Positions 5,822-12,119 of a DNA stretch of 14,226 bases are shown here, piece after piece. The stretch covers positions 1-14,226 of the forward strand of contig QOAX01000308.1 of assembly GCA_003972865.1 (NCBI GenBank), written 5' to 3'. The notes beneath the pieces are model-generated. The model saw only the letters and a list, made by a program, of their open reading frames with translations, searched no databases and had not been told where the DNA came from. The DNA is from Verrucomicrobiota bacterium (lineage in GTDB: Bacteria; Verrucomicrobiota; Verrucomicrobiia; Limisphaerales; UBA1096). The number at the start of each line of letters is the position of its first letter. Within the stretch, counting starts at the first letter, position 1. The position numbers and the translations under genes are program-made.

Positions 5822-8335
5822 ATGAAAATTTATCGAGTCCTCAATACTGTTTCTGGCATTGTTATTCTGACCTTTTTACAAACGACATCACTTCTCGCCG
5901 CAAGTTTGGTCGGTAAAATTGTTGACGAGCAATCCGGGGAACATCTCGCCGCCCGTGTGTACGTTGAGAATGCAAAAGGGGAATGGTTTTTCGTGCAATC
6001 CGCTGCGCCCAAGGGCACAGCGATCCAATATAACAAAACCAACTGGCTGCGGAAAGATGCGTTTGAAAAACATACGACGATTTCTGCGCACCCGTTCAGG
6101 GCCGAACTGCCACCGGACGATTACACGTTGACAGTTGAGCGCGGGAAGGAATATTTCGCCGCAACGCAGCAGGTGTCGCTTGGCCAAGCGGACGCGGAGA
6201 TCGAGATCCGACTGCGCCGCTGGATAAACATGGCAAAGCGCGGTTGGTACTCCGGCGAGACTCACATTCATCGCACACTGCAGGAACTGCCCAACGTCAT
6301 CCAAGCCGAAGACCTCAACGTCGCAATGCCGCTGACCTACTGGGTGACGCGATCCGGTCTGCCGCCCACCGCCGGGAATAAAAACATCGGCGGCGATATT
6401 CCAGACAACCTGATCACGGTCGACCCTACGCACGTCATCTGGCCGCGCAACACCGAGTACGAGATTTTTTCAGTTGGCCCAAAGCGGCACACGCTTGGCG
6501 CGCTGTTTTTTCTCAATCACAAGTCGGTGTTCAACGAGGGCGTCCCGCCGTGGGGTCCCTTGGCCAAGCACGCCCGCGCCGAGGGCACGATCCTTGACAT
6601 GGACAAACTCGACTGGCCGTTCTCGATGACGCTGCCGCACAGCACCGGCGCGCGGCTGTACGAGTTGGCCAACAACCACCTCTGGCGCACGAAGTTCGCA
6701 TTCACTAAATGGAACTCACAGACCACCGGCTTTCTCCAGCCTCCAGCTGGCAACACCACTGGCAATGAGGAGGAATGGATGAATTACACGCTCGGCCAAT
6801 ATTACACACTGCTCAACGCAGGTTTCGCGCTCGTGCCCACCGCCGGCTCGGCCAACGGCGTGCATCCTGTGCCGGCCGGTTTCAGCCGCGTTTACGTGCA
6901 TCAACCGAACGGCTTCAGCTATGAGAAATGGCTTGCCGGCCTGAAGCACGGCCGCAGCTTCGTCACCACCGGCCCGATGTTGTTTGCGAAAGTGAACGGA
7001 CAGCAACCCGGCGCGAAACTCGCGCTTGCCCAAGACGGCGGCGAAGTGACCGTGACCGGCGAGGTCATCAGCAAAACGCCGGTTTCATTCCTTGAGATCG
7101 TCGCAAACGGCCGTCCGGTTCTGAAGATTCGCGCACGACCAAAGACCACACCCTCGGATGCGCGCCAGATGACCTTCTCCGCCACGCTGCCGATTAAAAC
7201 CAGCGGCTGGATTGCCGTTCGCTGTTTCGAGGAACGCCCCGGCGGACGGCTGCGTTTCGCTCACACCGGCCAGTGGAGCATCGACGTTCCCGGTAAACCA
7301 CTCCGCCCGTCGCCCGAGGAAAAGGAGTATCTCATCCGGCGCGTGCGCGAGGAGATAAATCGAAGCAAAGACATTCTCTCAGTGGAGGCCATGGCCGAAT
7401 ACAACGCCGCCCTCGCGCACTACCAAGGTCTGGCCACGAGCAACCCTCCCACCCCCGAGGCCCGCGCGCCCAGGCGCGACAGTGAACTCCGGCGCTGGCT
7501 CGACAACATGGTTACCCACCACCGCTACACACCGCACGAAGTACGCGCCGCCACTGGCCTGCCCTTGGCAAAGGTGCGGCAAAATCTCGACGACTGGGAC
7601 ATCACCGGAAAACGCTTGGCCAAGCGCTCCGCGGATGCCCCGCTTAAAGTGCTGCCGTACCCCGGCGGACGCCATCCGCGCATCGGGTTCCTCGACGGCG
7701 CGCTCGTGCCCCAGCGCGAAACCAAGGTCAGCATCTTCCCGCCGTGGGATCCTCACAGCTACGCCGTGGTCGATGTGCCGGAAGCCATCTGGTCCAACCT
7801 TGGCCTAACCTACCTCGCCCACACGCACATCCCGACCGTCTGGGACAAGCAGGGTAAAAAACTTGAGCCGCTCGAGTGGACGCACAACCCCGACGGCTCG
7901 CTCAGCCTGCTGCGCCCGTTGCCCAACGGCATCGTGTTCGGCAGCCGGGTCACCCCGGGACAGGAAGTCGTCAAGATGAACCTTTGGATTCGCAACGACT
8001 CGGCGGAGACGCTTACCGGCCTGCGGGCGCAAGTGTGCGTGATGCTCAAGGGCCTGTCCGGCTTCAACCAGCGCATCCACGCCAACAAAGTCATCGACGG
8101 CAGTTGGGTGGCTTGCCGCGACGCCGACGGCCAACGCTGGATCATCACCGGCTGGGAGCCGCTTCATCGACCCTGGGAAAACCCGCCTGTCCCCTGCCTC
8201 CACGCCGACCCCTCTTTCCCAGATTGCCTTCCCGGCAAAACCGTCCAAGCCAAAGGCATCATTGCGTTTCACGAGGGCAAAGGCATTCGTCAACAAATCG
8301 CAAAACTCAAAGCCCTATACCTAAACAGACGATAA
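5822..8335 (+). CDS. Secreted CehA/McbA-like PHP metallohydrolase with extra C-terminal domain
   Basis: An 837-residue exported protein. Signal peptide about 1-27 (ILTFLQTTSLLAA). Residues 28-135 resemble a carboxypeptidase-regulatory beta-sandwich (GKIVDEQSGEHLAARVYV ... LPPDDYTLTVERG). A CehA/McbA-type PHP domain follows, with the metal motif G145-E-T-H-I-H-R151, then LPHSTG, NAGFALVPTAGSANG and LKHGRSFVTTGPML, ending in a helical tail near residue 535. The GSD-type acidic ligand expected in the family reads GSAN here. Residues from about 553 form a separate domain (HHRYTPHEV at 566, PYPGGRHPRIGFLDGA, VDVPEAIWSNLGLTYLAHTH, NPPVPCLHADPSFPDC). I associate this type with stand-alone proteins in Planctomycetes and Verrucomicrobia, with no known function. 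The start has no visible ribosome-binding site, but the signal peptide fixes it. The stop is 10 bp from the convergent propeller gene. Substrate unknown; a phosphoester or carbamate-like ester hydrolase is the family-based guess. Confidence 0.85.
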   Translation: MKIYRVLNTVSGIVILTFLQTTSLLAASLVGKIVDEQSGEHLAARVYVENAKGEWFFVQSAAPKGTAIQYNKTNWLRKDAFEKHTTISAHPFRAELPPDDYTLTVERGKEYFAATQQVSLGQADAEIEIRLRRWINMAKRGWYSGETHIHRTLQELPNVIQAEDLNVAMPLTYWVTRSGLPPTAGNKNIGGDIPDNLITVDPTHVIWPRNTEYEIFSVGPKRHTLGALFFLNHKSVFNEGVPPWGPLAKHARAEGTILDMDKLDWPFSMTLPHSTGARLYELANNHLWRTKFAFTKWNSQTTGFLQPPAGNTTGNEEEWMNYTLGQYYTLLNAGFALVPTAGSANGVHPVPAGFSRVYVHQPNGFSYEKWLAGLKHGRSFVTTGPMLFAKVNGQQPGAKLALAQDGGEVTVTGEVISKTPVSFLEIVANGRPVLKIRARPKTTPSDARQMTFSATLPIKTSGWIAVRCFEERPGGRLRFAHTGQWSIDVPGKPLRPSPEEKEYLIRRVREEINRSKDILSVEAMAEYNAALAHYQGLATSNPPTPEARAPRRDSELRRWLDNMVTHHRYTPHEVRAATGLPLAKVRQNLDDWDITGKRLAKRSADAPLKVLPYPGGRHPRIGFLDGALVPQRETKVSIFPPWDPHSYAVVDVPEAIWSNLGLTYLAHTHIPTVWDKQGKKLEPLEWTHNPDGSLSLLRPLPNGIVFGSRVTPGQEVVKMNLWIRNDSAETLTGLRAQVCVMLKGLSGFNQRIHANKVIDGSWVACRDADGQRWIITGWEPLHRPWENPPVPCLHADPSFPDCLPGKTVQAKGIIAFHEGKGIRQQIAKLKALYLNRR
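6177..6190. repeat. Perfect palindrome CGCTTGGCCAAGCG (in gene)
   Basis: An exact 14-bp copy inside the CehA-like gene, read as LGQA just before the PHP domain. Confidence 0.9.
6557..6570. repeat. Iterated palindrome, two mismatches
   Basis: CCCTTGGCCAAGCA in the CehA-like gene, read as PLAKH. Confidence 0.65.
7613..7626. repeat. Perfect palindrome CGCTTGGCCAAGCG (in gene)
   Basis: An exact 14-bp copy in the C-terminal domain of the CehA-like gene, read as RLAKR. Confidence 0.9.
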
Positions 8336-8345
8336 TTCAGTATTG

Positions 8346-9851
8346 CTAACCCTTCGGCACTTCATTCACGGTATAATACGCATTATGATGCAGAAGTTCA
8401 CCCTCATTTCGGTCTCGCAGAGCACCAAGATCAAACTCGTGGACATAGCCTATTTTAAGTTCACTGAGCACAATTGTTGCACTGCGCCCATCTGCCGCGA
8501 GCTCTACGAATTTAACGACAGGATTGTTTGAATCTACCTCCGGCCCGCCGTAACCGGAATGATAATTGTGTGTAAAGGTAGCAATCTTGTAGCTTTTTAT
8601 ATTATTCCCTGTTGTTTGATCCAACGGCTTGGTGAACGTTATCCTGAACCCATCCTCTGTAATGTTGATGGACCTTATTTCAAACGGCATTTTGCCCGTC
8701 CAGTCGAGCCGCTCCAGAGCGAAAGGTTTAATACCGCGCACAGGCCATCCACGATTGGTGCCGCCACAGAGCAAACGGCCCATCGGCGTAAACTGTACAT
8801 TTAAGATACCGGTGGAAAGACCCTCGCGGAACGGATAACACGCGCCCTGCCATACGCCGTTCACCTGCTCTGTGGTCGCACGCATGATGATGGACTGCGT
8901 GTAGTCACCGAGAAAGATCTGGTTCTCAAACGGTCCAAACTTTCCGCCCGTACGATCGACCACATAACCTGTAATCGACCGGCCCATGCGAATGTATGGA
9001 AAAATTACCGCATACGGCACCAACTCCCTTACCTTCTCCTTCTCGGTGACAACACGCGTGCCACTCTCCGGCTCAATCGGCCGCTTGAGGTCGGTTGCAA
9101 AGGGGTACCAGTTGAAGCTTTCAGGGTGGCCCATGAACCCGCCGGTCTTGAGAAACTTGAGGCTGCAAGACGAGTTCCAAGGCCCCTGGCTCTCGATGTA
9201 GAACATCGCACCATGCTCGTTCGGACCAATGCCGCCAGGGCTGCGCAAGCCGCTGGCGATGGGAATCGATTTACCATCAGGCGTAATCTTCATCGCCCAG
9301 CCACGAAAAAGCGCGCGCGAGTGGTAGGAATTAGAAAGCCCGAGCGCAACGTAGAGGTTGCCCTGTGGGTCAAACTTCGAGCCGAATGCGTACTCGTGGT
9401 AGTTGCGATAGCCCCACGCATCGGAAATCGTTAAGAACCTGTCTGCCTTGCCGTCGCGGTTGGTGTCCAGCACGCGGGTTAACTCCGCGCTGTGTGTCAC
9501 ATACAACCCGCCCTTGTCACCTTTGTCGTCCTTTCGATAGGCCAAACCGAAAATCTCATCCAAGCCCTCCGCGAATTTCTCGAACTGCGGCTGCGGCTTT
9601 TCGTCGTCCACGCCGTTCATCAAAAAAATGTCACCACGCCGCGTGCCCACTGCCAGCCTGTTGTCCGGCATCAACTCAAACGCTCCCGCCTCAATCACCT
9701 CTCCCTTTGGCAATGGCACGCTCACTACGCGGTAAAACTCGCGTTCGCGCTTCTCCGTGCCCCACCGCGCCCCCACTTCCTCCGCGCTCGTGCTCATGGC
9801 CAATAGCAGTGTCAGCACACCCGTAAGTCCGGTATTAACGCAACAACTCAT
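8346..9851 (-). CDS. Secreted glucose/sorbosone-dehydrogenase-like beta-propeller protein
   Basis: A 501-residue exported protein. Signal peptide about 1-23 (LTGVLTLLLAMSTSAEE). Residues 40-385 form a propeller of the kind found in PVC-group partners of c-type cytochromes: FELMPDNRLAVGTRRGDIFLM, LTRVLDTNRDGKADRFLTI, GSKFDPQGNLYVALGLSN, GLRSPGGIGPNEHGAMFYIE, QGPWNSSCSLKFL and RLLCGGTNRGWPV. The last 110 residues look like a beta-sandwich (INITEDGFRITFTKPLD ... YTVNEVPKG). Such proteins are presumed to oxidise a sugar or alcohol outside the cytoplasm and pass electrons to the adjacent cytochrome. The cofactor (PQQ or other) is not evident from sequence. It starts at ATG 9851 inside the end of the cytochrome gene (17-bp overlap), which implies translational coupling. 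No motif proves dehydrogenase activity, so a non-enzymatic scaffold is possible. Confidence 0.85.
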   Translation of the reverse strand: MSCCVNTGLTGVLTLLLAMSTSAEEVGARWGTEKREREFYRVVSVPLPKGEVIEAGAFELMPDNRLAVGTRRGDIFLMNGVDDEKPQPQFEKFAEGLDEIFGLAYRKDDKGDKGGLYVTHSAELTRVLDTNRDGKADRFLTISDAWGYRNYHEYAFGSKFDPQGNLYVALGLSNSYHSRALFRGWAMKITPDGKSIPIASGLRSPGGIGPNEHGAMFYIESQGPWNSSCSLKFLKTGGFMGHPESFNWYPFATDLKRPIEPESGTRVVTEKEKVRELVPYAVIFPYIRMGRSITGYVVDRTGGKFGPFENQIFLGDYTQSIIMRATTEQVNGVWQGACYPFREGLSTGILNVQFTPMGRLLCGGTNRGWPVRGIKPFALERLDWTGKMPFEIRSINITEDGFRITFTKPLDQTTGNNIKSYKIATFTHNYHSGYGGPEVDSNNPVVKFVELAADGRSATIVLSELKIGYVHEFDLGALRDRNEGELLHHNAYYTVNEVPKG

Positions 9852-12093
9852 AGCGGATTCTAATCTCCGACTTTCCCTTCGGAAGTTTCAGTTTCAGAAG
9901 AAGCTCCCGCGTGTCGCCCTCGCCACGCAATAACGCTGTGTCTTCCGGTACCTGCATTTTCACTGCATCTGTCGCAAACTGTGTCGCCGACAGCGACCTC
10001 ACCTGTCCGGTAAGCGCTCGGAAATAAACCGTCTCCGACTTGGAAGCATCGAATCGCAACCGACGCTCCAGTCGATTCACTCGATTAGCCACCACCCCGT
10101 TTGCCGTGTCCTCTACCGCCACCTCACCTGTCCGATACATGAAAGTCGGAACGCCTTCCCCATCGAGTTGATAGCCCATGAACTGATAACCACGGTTGCG
10201 AGGGTAAAGTGGATCGGGATTAACCGGGTTTTCCTTGTCCATCACTGGCTGTATAGGCCAAGACGCATCATTCTTGGATAGTCGATAAAATGACACGTCC
10301 TGTGCCAACTCGATCGGACGTGCTCGCGGATTGAAGTTGCCTGCCCCCTGACCTCCCCAGTACACGCTCACAAATTCACCTAACCACAGCGCGCTTAGCG
10401 TTCCGTTTTGCGCGTTGAAGGCATAATTGATTCCACCTGGAAAACCCACTGCAATTCCGCGATACCCAGCGACACGACTGCGTCCGCGATACACACGTGT
10501 GCGATTAGTCACCTTCAGGTCTGTCCCCTCGGCGCGAATGCCCGAGGGATCGCGCGCCGAGCGACCCAGTGAAAAGTAATGCCATAACGCCAGCAACTGC
10601 TCGTTCGGGTTGCCCCCCAACACATCTTTTCGTACAGCCTCGCCACCTGGCCAGTAGTTCGGCATCACGATTCCCGGCCGGAACTTCTGTGGATTTCGCA
10701 TGAAGTGCGCAAACCAACTCGGTTGCAGTCGCTCAAAGGAAGTCAACAAATCCAACCCTTTCAATCCAGGAGACGGATTGCCGTTGAAGTTGTGACACGC
10801 CACACAGTTCAGGCCTTTGTCACCAACCAAGAGGTGACCACCCTCACGATACTTGCGACGGTCATCTCGCTTGGGCTCAGGAAACTCCACCTTCTGCAGC
10901 CGATCCACCTTCTCAAGCAACATCGGTAAATATTGGAGGTTCGCCTCTCCAAACTGAGGCATGCGCGTGTGCATATACGGCCGTACAGTCTCGGCATCAA
11001 AGAGCACTTTGCGCAGCCATTCCGGTTTTAATTTTACTCCCACTCCATCCAGCGTTGGCGGGATGCGTGCCGGATTGCCTAGCCCTTCCTCGTCCGTGCC
11101 AAAATGTTTGAACATCACGTCACTCACTCCTCCTGCGCCATCACGCGTGTGACAAGCAATGCAATTGAATGCCACCATCGTCTGCTGAATCCGCGCCTGG
11201 TCTCTGAGCGGTTTTCCAATCCCCTTCAGCGCCTTGCCGATAGTCTCACGTTGTGCGGCTGATAAATAAAAATGCGGCATCCCCTTCGGTTGCACCGACA
11301 GACAACCCTTACCCACCCTCAGTTTAGCCAAGGCTAACGACGGCTTGGCCTTTATTCCTGGCAGTTTATGGCACGACACGCAATTGAACTGCTCAAAATA
11401 TTTTTTGCCTGCAGCCACCTTCACGGCCTCCGGCTTCAGCCTCAAGCCCCCACGCCCTTCCATACCGATGAGGTAACCAGCAATCGATCGTGCCTCATCT
11501 CGGGTTAGATTCATGTCCGGCATCCGCCCCGATGGACGCGTGTGCAGCGGCTGAAACAGAAAAGCCGTCAACGAATCCATCCCATACTTCATTGGTACAT
11601 GCACCAGGCCCACACCCTGCCCAGATTCATGGCAACTTACACAACCGATCTTGTGAAATAACTTTTTACCCACCGCATGTTCCTCCTCCTTCGCCCCACC
11701 CGGCATAAATTCTTTCAGCGACAATTTCACCAGAAAATGTGTCACTGCATCCGCCACATCATCGCGCTGTGCCTTCGGCAAATGCTCCAACAAATTTGGC
11801 ATCTGGGTTCCTGGATCCATACCCGCAGGATTCACAATGAACTCCTTTAAAAACAACGAATCCACCCGCCAACCTACATCCAACAAATTTGGCCCCACCT
11901 TTTTCGCTATACCGTCATCCGCATGACATGCCACACACCGTAACTCCTCCACCAACAACCGACCCCTCTGCGATTCCCCCAACCCATGCCGTTCATGTCT
12001 CAACCCCAACACCACCGGTGCAGCAAACACCCCTGGAGGCTGTATGATAACAAAAATGAATGGTAATAAAATCTTCAAACTTATCCGACTCAA
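9835..12093 (-). CDS. Secreted pentaheme c-type cytochrome with C-terminal beta-sandwich
   Basis: A 752-residue exported protein. Signal peptide about 1-24 (ILLPFIFVIIQPPGVFA). Five CxxCH haem-binding sites are visible: residues 53-57 (CVACH), 151-155 (CVSCH), 238-242 (CVSCH), 311-315 (CIACH) and 430-434 (CVACH). Several MP motifs suited to the sixth haem ligand follow (GTQMPN at 98, GRMPDM, TRMPQF, IVMPNYWPGGEA). From about 525 there is a haem-free domain (YRGIAVGFPGGINYAFNAQNG ... YQFMGYQLDGEGVPTFMY) of the sort attached to secreted cytochromes in Planctomycetes and Verrucomicrobia. It probably accepts electrons from the overlapping propeller protein. The start is inferred as TTG 12093: no ATG lies between the upstream in-frame stop and the signal peptide. 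Start site is moderately sure, identity very sure. The stop lies inside the next gene, 26 bp separates it from the upstream gene. Confidence 0.92.
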   Translation of the reverse strand: MSRISLKILLPFIFVIIQPPGVFAAPVVLGLRHERHGLGESQRGRLLVEELRCVACHADDGIAKKVGPNLLDVGWRVDSLFLKEFIVNPAGMDPGTQMPNLLEHLPKAQRDDVADAVTHFLVKLSLKEFMPGGAKEEEHAVGKKLFHKIGCVSCHESGQGVGLVHVPMKYGMDSLTAFLFQPLHTRPSGRMPDMNLTRDEARSIAGYLIGMEGRGGLRLKPEAVKVAAGKKYFEQFNCVSCHKLPGIKAKPSLALAKLRVGKGCLSVQPKGMPHFYLSAAQRETIGKALKGIGKPLRDQARIQQTMVAFNCIACHTRDGAGGVSDVMFKHFGTDEEGLGNPARIPPTLDGVGVKLKPEWLRKVLFDAETVRPYMHTRMPQFGEANLQYLPMLLEKVDRLQKVEFPEPKRDDRRKYREGGHLLVGDKGLNCVACHNFNGNPSPGLKGLDLLTSFERLQPSWFAHFMRNPQKFRPGIVMPNYWPGGEAVRKDVLGGNPNEQLLALWHYFSLGRSARDPSGIRAEGTDLKVTNRTRVYRGRSRVAGYRGIAVGFPGGINYAFNAQNGTLSALWLGEFVSVYWGGQGAGNFNPRARPIELAQDVSFYRLSKNDASWPIQPVMDKENPVNPDPLYPRNRGYQFMGYQLDGEGVPTFMYRTGEVAVEDTANGVVANRVNRLERRLRFDASKSETVYFRALTGQVRSLSATQFATDAVKMQVPEDTALLRGEGDTRELLLKLKLPKGKSEIRIRYELLR

Positions 12094-12119
12094 TGTGGTG
12101 ATTAGCTTGTTTTAAAACA

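Noticed and set aside
7805..8296. Minus-strand open frames opposite the CehA-like C-terminal domain
   Set aside because: Antisense shadows; the plus strand carries the conserved domain.
8336..8345. Terminator in the 10-bp gap between convergent genes
   Set aside because: No GC-rich hairpin with a T-run is visible there or just inside either gene end; the ATAAT/ATTAT short inverted repeat near 8373 is weak and within coding DNA.
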